Shown: positions 1 through 7,084 of the stretch, in pieces
Numbering within the stretch: the first letter of the stretch is position 1
Layout of the letters: each line of letters starts with the position of its first letter
NCBI GenBank assembly: GCA_014239435.1
Contig: JAAZYX010000033.1
Coordinates: 150,871 to 214,870, forward strand
DNA from: Fidelibacterota bacterium
GTDB lineage: Bacteria; Fidelibacterota; Marinisomatia; Marinisomatales; TCS55
Direction of reading: 5' to 3'
DNA: 64,000 bases
Notes under the pieces: generated by a model
The model's input: the letters and a program-made list of their open reading frames with translations, nothing else
Told to the model about the DNA's origin: nothing
The model's database searches: none
Made by a program: the position numbers and the translations under genes

Positions 1-147
1 AATTGCCGCGCTGAAAATAAACACCCAAATCAAGGATGTCCTTGCGGCTCGTTTCCATTGAAATTCGTTTTTCGGATTTTGTTTATCCTGATTCGGCTTC
101 ATAGAGCCATTTGAATCTTTGTTATCTTTTTTCTGATTTTCTTTCAT
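1..147 (-). CDS. ftsH: ATP-dependent zinc metalloprotease FtsH, N-terminal fragment (cut by window edge)
   Basis: Reading leftward from an ATG at 147, a 49-codon open frame runs off the window. It opens with a hydrophilic Lys/Asn/Asp-rich cytoplasmic stretch of about 34 residues and then enters a hydrophobic segment (LIWVFIFSAAI), as expected for the first membrane helix of FtsH. The AAA+ and protease domains lie outside the window, so the call rests on this N-terminal pattern and on the conserved order tilS-hpt-ftsH. FtsH is a membrane-anchored hexameric protease for membrane-protein quality control. It begins 30 nt after the hpt stop and is probably cotranscribed. Another single-pass membrane protein is possible. 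Confidence 0.7.
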   Translation of the reverse strand, partial: MKENQKKDNKDSNGSMKPNQDKQNPKNEFQWKRAARTSLIWVFIFSAAI

Positions 148-177
148 TCTTACCTATTCCTAAATATTCTGTGTTGT

Positions 178-708
178 CTAAAAATCTGCTGACCCTTCTT
201 TCAAACGGTAAATACCATCGAAGTTCCTGAATTTCTGGTCATAATCCAACCCATAACCTACAACAAATTCCGGAGATATTTCAAACCCGACAATATCTAT
301 CGGAAAATCCAGTTTCGCGAGTTCAGGCTTGAGCAACAGCGAAACAAGTGTGAGCGAAGCAGGATCTGCCTCTGCCATTCTTTCCTTTATAAAGCGGATG
401 GTCAATCCCGAATCCACGATGTCTTCTACAATTACAACATGCCTGCCTGTTATGTCCGCTGAAATATCTTTCAGCAATCTGACAGTCCCGCTGGATGCCG
501 ATCCATGGTAACTGGATAATTTGATGAAATCCATTTCACAGTCAACCGAAATTTGGCGAAGCAAATCAGCCATAAACATAAAACTACCATTCAGAATGCC
601 GATGAAAATGGGGACTTCATTCTGGAATTTTTCATCCAATTCAGAGGCAATTTCTTTAATCCTTGAAGCAATTTTATCAGGAGAAATCAAAAGTTCAAAC
701 TTATCCAT
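178..708 (-). CDS. hpt: Hypoxanthine phosphoribosyltransferase
   Basis: A 176-residue purine-salvage enzyme that transfers ribose-5-phosphate from PRPP to hypoxanthine or guanine. The PRPP-binding motif VVIVEDIVDSG is at residues 91-101, and the C-terminal purine-site motif (GYGLDYDQ) follows at about 151-158. The length is normal for bacterial Hpt. I chose the ATG at 708 (MDKFELL) over one seven codons upstream because AGGGAG sits 6 nt before it. This start overlaps the tilS stop by 8 nt, which suggests translational coupling. The tilS-hpt-ftsH order is widely conserved in bacteria and supports the assignment. Confidence 0.95.
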   Translation of the reverse strand: MDKFELLISPDKIASRIKEIASELDEKFQNEVPIFIGILNGSFMFMADLLRQISVDCEMDFIKLSSYHGSASSGTVRLLKDISADITGRHVVIVEDIVDSGLTIRFIKERMAEADPASLTLVSLLLKPELAKLDFPIDIVGFEISPEFVVGYGLDYDQKFRNFDGIYRLKEGSADF

Positions 709-2068
709 TTTCGACTCCCTTCGATTCAAATGTGAGAGATGCGCATAGGGATGATTCCGGTGTTACCTTTACCTTTTCACTAATGCGAAGTCCGCAAACC
801 CATACAATATCATTCCCCGCTTCAACCACAAGCTGGTTTTCTTTCTCAAACCGATTCAATTTCTCATCCGTCAGAAAATCGCTTAGTTTTTTAGAATGCT
901 TCATTCCAATGGGTTGAAATCGATCGCCCGGCTTCCAATTTCTAATAAGAACCAATTTGTTTTCGAGGAAACCTCCGTCGATGGTCTCCTGATTTGGACT
1001 CGTCGAAAATGTGCTTTGTACCGGTGCCCAATCCCACACGATTCGCTTATTATTAATCACCATCGGTTCGCCGGGATTCAGCTGACATTCAAACTTTGCG
1101 GGTTTTTGATTGGACAGAATCCAGTAATCTCTGTCTCGTAATACTCTGAATTCAGACAGGATTTCCAAAATGTCTCCCGTTTCCGCGGATTTCAAAAAAT
1201 CCGATAACTCCAACCATTGATGCCGGCGCCAGGGAACATCCGAATCGCCCGTTAAAGTTTTAATGATTCTCGCCTGAATCAAATCCGGCAGGGATTTAAA
1301 GGATTCGCTATGAAAAGTAAATGTTCCTGCATCGACACTGTCAACATGGCTACCGATGAATTCTGAAATGACCTGATTCATGAACTGAAGCAGTTTAGCA
1401 GAATCTTCACCAATATGGACCAATGAATCAATCAATCCGGCATCCTGATCCTCCCACGGTTTCAGAATTTCATGGCGGATGAAATTACGCGGGAATGTGG
1501 TGTCAGCATTGGTTGCGTCTTCTATAAACGAAATGTTGTTTTCTTGAATATAATCATCAATATCATTTCTCTTAAACGGCAAAAACGGCCGAATGATGTT
1601 TCCTCGTTTTTCATGGATTCCCCTTAAACCGTCCAATCCTGATTTTTGCTGCAGCCTGAACAAAATCGTTTCTGCCTGATCATTCGCATGATGTGCAGTA
1701 GCGATACAATCTCCGCCAATCGACAGCAGCATTTCATTCAGCGCTTTGTACCGCTCGTCTCTCGCCCAAGCTTCTAAACTTTGGGCCTTGTCTCTGTCCA
1801 CGGGATTCAGCGTCTCACTCAGAAAGGAAATTCCCCATTCTTCGCATTGTTTCTGCACAAAGGCGGCATCCGAATCGGACGCTTTCCGCAAACGATGGTT
1901 TACATGCCCTGCGTATAGATCCAACTTTAATGTGTTCTGCAAAGTGTACAATAAATACAGAAGCGCGATGGAATCGCGGCCGCCTGAGACAGCAATGAGA
2001 ACCGAGGAATCCTCCGGAATCAGTTTTGACGATTGAATATGGGCGATAAAGGACTTTTCAAAATCCAT
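701..2068 (-). CDS. tilS: tRNA(Ile)-lysidine synthase
   Basis: A 455-residue cytoplasmic ATP-dependent enzyme that attaches lysine to C34 of the CAU anticodon tRNA-Ile, so that it reads AUA codons. The N-type ATP pyrophosphatase P-loop SGGRDS is at residues 28-33, followed by the conserved ATAHHANDQAET segment around residue 122. The C-terminal third (beginning near FSTSPNQE) has the GDRFQPIGM-KLSDFL pattern of the TilS C-terminal substrate-binding domain. It begins 10 nt after metF and overlaps hpt. The length is typical of the long TilS form. Confidence 0.95.
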   Translation of the reverse strand: MDFEKSFIAHIQSSKLIPEDSSVLIAVSGGRDSIALLYLLYTLQNTLKLDLYAGHVNHRLRKASDSDAAFVQKQCEEWGISFLSETLNPVDRDKAQSLEAWARDERYKALNEMLLSIGGDCIATAHHANDQAETILFRLQQKSGLDGLRGIHEKRGNIIRPFLPFKRNDIDDYIQENNISFIEDATNADTTFPRNFIRHEILKPWEDQDAGLIDSLVHIGEDSAKLLQFMNQVISEFIGSHVDSVDAGTFTFHSESFKSLPDLIQARIIKTLTGDSDVPWRRHQWLELSDFLKSAETGDILEILSEFRVLRDRDYWILSNQKPAKFECQLNPGEPMVINNKRIVWDWAPVQSTFSTSPNQETIDGGFLENKLVLIRNWKPGDRFQPIGMKHSKKLSDFLTDEKLNRFEKENQLVVEAGNDIVWVCGLRISEKVKVTPESSLCASLTFESKGVENG

Positions 2069-2078
2069 GATGGCTCTA

Positions 2079-3023
2079 TTAAAATTGGGATACGATTTCT
2101 GTCACGGCCTTCGCCGATGACATGATATAAAAATGGACACACGGAACCTTGGCGTCCACAAGTTCCTGAACCTGATGCATCGCCCAGTCAATTCCAGCTG
2201 TTTTTATTTCTTGTTTGGACTTTCCTTTTACCTGATTTTGTAATGCTTCGGGAATCTCAATATGAAAAATGTCCGGAATGATTTTAAGATGGCTTTCTTG
2301 TGTCAGGATTTTTAATCCGGGAATGATCGGTACCATAATGCCTGCATTTCGTGCGCGATCCACAAAATCAAAATATGCTTTATTGTCAAAAAACATTTGA
2401 GACACGATATAATCGGCTCCCTTATCCACTTTTAATTTGAGGAATTCTATGTCGGTGTCCGCATCTGCAGAATCAATATGGCATTCCGGATATCCGCCAA
2501 CGCCGATACAAAAATTGGTAGGACTGGAATCGCTTAATTCCTCAAGATATTGACCATTATTGAGTTCGGTAATTTGCTCAACTAAATCAGATGCAAATCG
2601 GTTTATATGCCTTCCATTTCCTTCGCCGGGATCTTTTCTGAGATCGTCGCCGCGTACTGCGAGAACATTATCAATTCCCAAATAACTGAGTTCAATAAGC
2701 GCATCCTCAGTTTCTTCTTTGGTAAATCCATTGCAAAGGATGTGGGGAACTGTTTCAACATTGAACCGATTTTTAATAGCCGCACTTAACCCAATCGTCC
2801 CCGGGCGTTTCCGCTTAACATGTTTTTGATCCGATCCATCAATTTTTTGCTCATAATACACTTCAGCGGAACGGCTTGTCAAATCAATAAAGGGCGGATT
2901 AAACGGCATCACCTGATCCACGAGATTAAAAATATCTGCAGCACTGCCTCCGCGCATAGGCGGAATAATCTCGAAACTGAATAACGTTTTCTTCGCATCT
3001 TTGAGAAAGTCTATTACCTTCAT
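2079..3023 (-). CDS. metF: Methylenetetrahydrofolate reductase
   Basis: A 314-residue FAD-dependent TIM-barrel enzyme reducing 5,10-methylene-THF to 5-methyl-THF for methionine synthesis. Visible family features are FSFEIIPP with the catalytic Glu18, the AVRGDD motif, GVGGYPECH, SQMFFD and IPGLKIL. The protein is slightly longer than E. coli MetF but in the normal range. It lies 2 nt upstream of the MBL hydrolase's stop side and 10 nt from tilS, inside the long minus-strand operon. Activity with ferredoxin or NADH as donor cannot be told from the sequence. Confidence 0.93.
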   Translation of the reverse strand: MKVIDFLKDAKKTLFSFEIIPPMRGGSAADIFNLVDQVMPFNPPFIDLTSRSAEVYYEQKIDGSDQKHVKRKRPGTIGLSAAIKNRFNVETVPHILCNGFTKEETEDALIELSYLGIDNVLAVRGDDLRKDPGEGNGRHINRFASDLVEQITELNNGQYLEELSDSSPTNFCIGVGGYPECHIDSADADTDIEFLKLKVDKGADYIVSQMFFDNKAYFDFVDRARNAGIMVPIIPGLKILTQESHLKIIPDIFHIEIPEALQNQVKGKSKQEIKTAGIDWAMHQVQELVDAKVPCVHFYIMSSAKAVTEIVSQF

Positions 3024-3025
3024 AA

Positions 3026-3673
3026 TCAGGAATCTACATGCCTAAGGAGAGGAATTAAAAATGGGTTTTGCTCTATTTCAACTTTTAATGTTGTGTCCGG
3101 CCCGTGTCCCGAATGCACTATAGTATCTTTCGGCAGTGATTTAATAATTTTTGTTAAGGACGCATTCAATTCATTCCAGTCGCCGCCCGGTAAATCGGTC
3201 CTGCCAACAGTACCGGCAAAAAGAGTGTCGCCCGAGAATAAATGTCCCATGATTTCAAAACAAGTGCTTCCAGGTGTATGTCCCGGTGTATGCAACACTT
3301 TTAATGTCAAATCATGAAAGGTGAGATCATCTTCAGATGTAATCCATTCATCAATTTCAGGCTTGGGTTTTGGATCCAATCCAAAAAATTTCAGGGATTC
3401 TTCATACCAATCCAGGACGGATGCGTCCTTTTTATGTATATAAACCGGGCAATCATACATTTTCTTTAAATCGCGTACGGCACCTAAATGGTCTAAATGA
3501 GCGTGGGTGCACACCATTGCAAGTGGTACACCGAAGGAATCAATTTCTTTTCTGAGGACTTCCGGTTCGTCGCCCGGATCGATTACAATACACTCATTCG
3601 ACTTTTCCAAGCCCACCAGATACGTGTTTTCCTGAAATGGTCCTGTCGTAACGGACCGAACAATTATACTCAA
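3026..3673 (-). CDS. Metallo-beta-lactamase-fold hydrolase, glyoxalase II-like
   Basis: A probable zinc hydrolase of the hydroxyacylglutathione hydrolase / YcbL-like group. The metal motif THAHLDH is at about residues 56-62, followed by the HTPGHTPGS, FSGDTLF and HSGHGPDTT motifs that supply the other metal ligands. I place the start at a TTG at 3673 (protein begins SIIVRSVTTGPFQENTY, 215 aa), because that is where the family alignment begins and because it forms a TTGA overlap with the upstream stop. A GTG at 3703 would add ten residues without family support. The substrate is unknown: glyoxalase II, another thioester, or a quorum-type molecule are all possible. Confidence 0.85.
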   Translation of the reverse strand: MSIIVRSVTTGPFQENTYLVGLEKSNECIVIDPGDEPEVLRKEIDSFGVPLAMVCTHAHLDHLGAVRDLKKMYDCPVYIHKKDASVLDWYEESLKFFGLDPKPKPEIDEWITSEDDLTFHDLTLKVLHTPGHTPGSTCFEIMGHLFSGDTLFAGTVGRTDLPGGDWNELNASLTKIIKSLPKDTIVHSGHGPDTTLKVEIEQNPFLIPLLRHVDS

Positions 3674-4734
3674 ATATCTTGATAAAAGAGATGGGACAAG
3701 CACTGAATTTTTTCTTCGTACTCATCTGGATATAGAAACCATTCTGTCGCAGCGATGGAGCTGAGAAGAGAATTCCCATCCTGCGGCGTGAAGCAAAAAC
3801 CGGTTATTTCGTGATCATTCTTAACGCTGAGAGTCTGCTCTACCATGACAGCTTCGTTTAATATTCGGCCAAAATGTCCGTGATCACGCCCAAATGAAAA
3901 CACAGTACCGGTCATATCTTTTGATGTCATAGCAACCAGCGGATTTGCTTCCAGTTTGTCCATAACTTGATTTAAAGATGTCGGCTCTTGGACTTTGAGA
4001 TTAAACCAAAGAATGTGCATGTATTGGCTTGGAATTTTCATTGCGGAGGAAAACATATTCAAATCCATATCCATGGTCCGGAACAAGTCTACAGCATCCT
4101 TTGCGTGATGGGTTCCGTACTCTTCATATTTATGATCGTTCACCTGCGGTGACGCGATTGCAGATATTTGACTGATATCCGTCGCGCGGCGGATGCATAC
4201 ATACCGGCCTTCTACTAAATTTTCAGGAGCGTTTCCTTTAAGGGCTAACGTATTGGTTACGCAGGAAACATTGTGGGTGTTGCAGGATACAATTTGGATA
4301 AACTGGTCTTCACCTTTTACCAATGCCTTGTCGTTAATGCCCCTCGCATATTTCTTCCCAAAACCATCTTCACTTCCTTGGGCTAAAAACCCTTTCCCAT
4401 CTTTAAATTTTTCATAATATTTGGATTTATTTTGATGGCCAAATCCTGAGGGAGTGCAATCAATAATCACCGATGCCCGCTCAATGGCTTCTTCTGTTTC
4501 CAGCGAAGGTTCCATTCCCAATTCCGTAAAGCCGTCTGCACGATCTTGCATTACTGCCAGTTTGGCGCCTCTTCGAACAAGATCATTTACTTTGGATCTG
4601 TCCTCCCTGAGAGGCGTGTATTTGTGAAAAGTAACTTCATCAATCCCGAGACTGTCCCGGTAGTCAGCAAGCAGCCCGATGAGGGGTTCGCCAATGGTGC
4701 CGGTACCAACAATATGCACAATTTTTTTACTCAT
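3670..4734 (-). CDS. Type II (archaeal-type) glyceraldehyde-3-phosphate dehydrogenase
   Basis: A 354-residue protein that follows the archaeal GAPDH pattern, not the usual bacterial GapA pattern. It has an N-terminal dinucleotide loop GTGTIG at residues 10-15, IIDCTPSGFGHQN near residue 90, and the catalytic segment SCNTHNVSC with the nucleophile Cys151. IRRATD near 181 and the His pair at 209-210 match archaeal enzymes (SCNTT, VRRAxD, SHHGPD). The two residues after CNT are HN, where archaeal enzymes usually have TG. The expected reaction is oxidative phosphorylation of glyceraldehyde-3-phosphate with NAD(P). It sits between ccmD and a hydrolase, so the operon says little about which carbon flow it serves. 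A related dehydrogenase with another aldehyde substrate is possible. Confidence 0.8.
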   Translation of the reverse strand: MSKKIVHIVGTGTIGEPLIGLLADYRDSLGIDEVTFHKYTPLREDRSKVNDLVRRGAKLAVMQDRADGFTELGMEPSLETEEAIERASVIIDCTPSGFGHQNKSKYYEKFKDGKGFLAQGSEDGFGKKYARGINDKALVKGEDQFIQIVSCNTHNVSCVTNTLALKGNAPENLVEGRYVCIRRATDISQISAIASPQVNDHKYEEYGTHHAKDAVDLFRTMDMDLNMFSSAMKIPSQYMHILWFNLKVQEPTSLNQVMDKLEANPLVAMTSKDMTGTVFSFGRDHGHFGRILNEAVMVEQTLSVKNDHEITGFCFTPQDGNSLLSSIAATEWFLYPDEYEEKIQCLSHLFYQDI

Positions 4735-4750
4735 TTTTCCATTTCCGAAT

Positions 4751-4864
4751 TTATTTTTTTAAAAACTTTTTCTCTTTAAGAACCTGATATAAAAACCACC
4801 CTAAGATTGTTCCAATGACACTGACCAAAACAAAGCTGAAATAAGGGAGGAATTTATATGCCAT
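4751..4864 (-). CDS. ccmD: Small CcmD-like membrane protein (37 aa)
   Basis: A short open frame directly after ccmC (9 nt gap), beginning MAYKFLPYFSFVLVSV. It has one predicted membrane helix at about residues 7-29 and a Lys-rich cytoplasmic tail (KEKKFLKK). This is the size, topology and position expected of CcmD, the small factor that stabilises the CcmABC-haem-CcmE complex and helps release holo-CcmE. CcmD proteins share almost no sequence, so the call rests on topology and location. A GAGG lies upstream of the ATG. The gene is too short for standard ORF cut-offs. Confidence 0.72.
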   Translation of the reverse strand: MAYKFLPYFSFVLVSVIGTILGWFLYQVLKEKKFLKK

Positions 4865-4873
4865 TTTTTTGCC

Positions 4874-5530
4874 TCAGCGACCTTGCAATTTTAAGACATG
4901 GACTCTATATCTTAACATAAGAAAATACAGAATTGAAAAGCAGGTAATTGAGAATATAAAGGGAAGAAGAATTCCCGGAGGCTGGCTCGCCATTTCAACC
5001 TGCGGATGGGATTGAATTTCAGGTGACCAGAATTTTACCGAGAATACAATGATAGGTATATCAGCAAAAGCTATAATCCCAAGAACAGCTGCTGTTCGTG
5101 CCGCTCGCTCCGGATAGTCGCTAAAGGATCGCATCATAAAATATCCGATATAAATAAGGAAAAGAACAAGAGTGGTTGTAAGTCGAGGTTCCCAAATCCA
5201 TGCACGGCCCCAAATCGGTTTGGCCCAAATGGGACCGGTAATCAATACCAACGCCAAAAACAAGGTCCCGATTTCTGCAGCCGCGAGTCCAATCCTGTCC
5301 CATTTTTGGTCTTTTTTTATTAGGAATAATATTCCGGAAATCATGACAATAAAATAGGACAAAAACCCTGTCCAGGCTGAAGGTACATGCACATAAAATA
5401 TTTTCTGCGCCCATTCCTGATCGGGAACCATCGGTGTATTGTAAATGATATTAATCACATTTACCACCATTAGCAGAAACACAGTGGCAAGCCAAAAAAG
5501 GTTAATACGATTTGAAAAGAATGGATTCAT
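4874..5530 (-). CDS. ccmC: Haem exporter/handling protein CcmC
   Basis: A 218-residue polytopic inner-membrane protein that presents haem to CcmE in system I cytochrome c maturation. It has about six hydrophobic helices, a first periplasmic His (YVHVPSAW, His48), a tryptophan-rich haem-handling loop (WGRAWIWEPRLTT, about 107-119) and a second His in EIQSHPQ (about 175). The loop ends in Glu-Pro where E. coli has Asp-Ala, a moderate variation. The ATG at 5530 is part of a TAATG overlap with the ccmB stop. An in-frame start 30 codons upstream would sit inside ccmB and adds nothing family-like. Confidence 0.93.
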   Translation of the reverse strand: MNPFFSNRINLFWLATVFLLMVVNVINIIYNTPMVPDQEWAQKIFYVHVPSAWTGFLSYFIVMISGILFLIKKDQKWDRIGLAAAEIGTLFLALVLITGPIWAKPIWGRAWIWEPRLTTTLVLFLIYIGYFMMRSFSDYPERAARTAAVLGIIAFADIPIIVFSVKFWSPEIQSHPQVEMASQPPGILLPFIFSITCFSILYFLMLRYRVHVLKLQGR

Positions 5531-6192
5531 TATTCTTCTGTAATGTGCGCAAAAAGAGTATAACCCAGTAACCCAAATATGACGATAAACGAAACCAGGA
5601 TAAAGACCCATGTTTCCCACACTCCGATCGGTAACCCTCTCACCCAGCCGGTGGTAGATTTAACCGATGCTATAATCACCGGAGACAATAGTGGAAAGAG
5701 CAAAATGGGAACAAGCACATTGCTGAGCCTCGACCTCATAGCCAATCCTGACAAAAAACTTCCCAAACACATGATCGCCGTGTTCCCGAGGAAAATAATT
5801 CCGATTCCTTCTAAAAGGTTTGCCGGAATTTCTATTCTTAAAAATAGGATAAACGGGACAATGGCGATTGTTTCAACCATTGTTAAAACAATACTTCCAC
5901 TAATCCACTTGGCGAGAAAAATCTCTCCGCGGTCCACCGGTGCGGAAAGAATTGCGGAAAAAGCATCAAATTCACTTTCGTAGGCAAATGACCTTTGAAG
6001 CCCAAGTACGGATGTAAAAAGTACCATAATCCAAAACATCCCCGGCGCCATTTCCATAAACCGGCCGCTGGGGGAAATAAAAGTAAAGGCAAAACTAACG
6101 ATAATCACCATGCTGAATGCCGCCATCGTGACAAACGACTCTTTAGCACGCAATTCGGTCAGCAATTCTTTTTTAATCAGCACCATTATCAT
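5530..6192 (-). CDS. ccmB: Haem exporter membrane subunit CcmB
   Basis: A 220-residue membrane permease with about six hydrophobic helices, matching CcmB in length. The N-terminal LIKKELLTELRAKE segment and the LPLLSPVIIA-like segment in the second half (LLFPLLSPVIIASVK) are typical of the family. It pairs with the CcmA ATPase to drive release of haem-loaded CcmE from CcmC. It is joined to both neighbours by TAATG overlaps, so CcmA, B and C are probably made at matched levels. Confidence 0.93.
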   Translation of the reverse strand: MIMVLIKKELLTELRAKESFVTMAAFSMVIIVSFAFTFISPSGRFMEMAPGMFWIMVLFTSVLGLQRSFAYESEFDAFSAILSAPVDRGEIFLAKWISGSIVLTMVETIAIVPFILFLRIEIPANLLEGIGIIFLGNTAIMCLGSFLSGLAMRSRLSNVLVPILLFPLLSPVIIASVKSTTGWVRGLPIGVWETWVFILVSFIVIFGLLGYTLFAHITEE

Positions 6193-6809
6193 TAAAGTAC
6201 AGAATCCTCTTCTAAAAGGCCGCCTTGCAAAATGAATTGGCGTGAAGACAATTTTTGAGATCGTTCAGTATTATGATCAACAAATAGAATGGTTTTCCGT
6301 TCACCCTTCCAGGATTGAAATAATGTTCCTGCAAGAGACTGACCTTCTTCATCTAAAGCAGAATATGGTTCATCAAACAGAAGCAATTCCCAATCCATTA
6401 AGGATGCCAACATCCATTTCAGTCGTTGAAGCATTCCCTGAGACAACACCCGCGATGCCTCGTATTTATGATTCGCCAGTCCAAAATCTGAAAATGCTTT
6501 ATCCACCCTTTGGCTATCCAAAGCGCAATGATGCAGATTTGCGATCAAGTTAATATTTTCCACCGGCGATAGTCCGGCGTATATGCCCGGCGCATGCCCC
6601 AAGTATAAAAAGGATTTGAAGGATTGCATAATTTCACCTGAATCCTTAGAAGTAATTCCGGAGAGAATTTTTAGCAAAGTTGTTTTCCCAGCCCCGTTGG
6701 GTCCAGTTAAGGAAACCGAATCTCCCTCTTGAATAGAGAAAGAAATCCCATCCAAAACAGGTTGGTGAAAAAATGATTTCTTAAGATTTCTTATCTCAAG
6801 CATGCTCAC
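6192..6809 (-). CDS. ccmA: Haem exporter ATP-binding protein CcmA
   Basis: A 205-residue ABC-type ATPase with Walker A GPNGAGKT at 36-43, a signature motif in the form LSQGMLQRL, and Walker B LLLFDEP followed by the D-loop. The small size, with no C-terminal extension, is typical of CcmA. It powers the CcmAB complex at the inner membrane. The start ATG overlaps the stop of the CcmI-like gene (ATGA). Position between ccmI/ccmF and ccmB fixes the role better than the sequence of a generic ABC ATPase would. Confidence 0.93.
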   Translation of the reverse strand: MSMLEIRNLKKSFFHQPVLDGISFSIQEGDSVSLTGPNGAGKTTLLKILSGITSKDSGEIMQSFKSFLYLGHAPGIYAGLSPVENINLIANLHHCALDSQRVDKAFSDFGLANHKYEASRVLSQGMLQRLKWMLASLMDWELLLFDEPYSALDEEGQSLAGTLFQSWKGERKTILFVDHNTERSQKLSSRQFILQGGLLEEDSVL

Positions 6810-7084
6810 TTTTTTTGACTCAGTTCTGCCATGATAACCGAAACCTTTTGTTTCAATTCGCTTCGTATTGCTGAAAATTCCGCTTCCGGAATCAACCCGA
6901 GACCATACTCCAGTTCCAATTCTTTAATGCGCTGATACAAAATTCGCTTTCTTCTTTTGAGAGATTCCAAGTTGTAATGTACATCCGATGGCAAATCAAA
7001 CTTGGCACCGAACAGAGGTTGAAGCGCGAAAATTACCGGAATCCCAAAGATAAAAAGGAGAACAATTATATGAAGGACAGTCAA
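6806..7084 (-). CDS. Short CcmI-like membrane/coiled-coil protein
   Basis: A 92-residue protein with one N-terminal membrane helix (TVLHIIVLLFIFGIPVIFAL) followed by a charged helical region (LKRRKRILYQRIKELELEYG) and a GLIPEAEFSAIRSEL segment. This layout resembles the N-terminal part of CcmI without its TPR domain. I place the start at a TTG at 7084: it follows GGAAGGAAG at short spacing and forms a TTGA overlap with the ccmF stop. The ATG at 7150 would lie 69 nt inside ccmF. CcmI normally helps deliver apocytochrome to CcmFH, but whether this short form does so is unknown. Confidence 0.65.
   Translation of the reverse strand: MTVLHIIVLLFIFGIPVIFALQPLFGAKFDLPSDVHYNLESLKRRKRILYQRIKELELEYGLGLIPEAEFSAIRSELKQKVSVIMAELSQKK

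Noticed and set aside
5531-5620. Upstream in-frame extension of ccmC by 30 codons
   Set aside because: It lies inside ccmB and adds no CcmC-like sequence. The ATG at 5530 is coupled to the ccmB stop.
5579-5983. 134-codon plus-strand frame opposite ccmB
   Set aside because: Antisense shadow of ccmB, with no recognisable domain and no ribosome-binding site.
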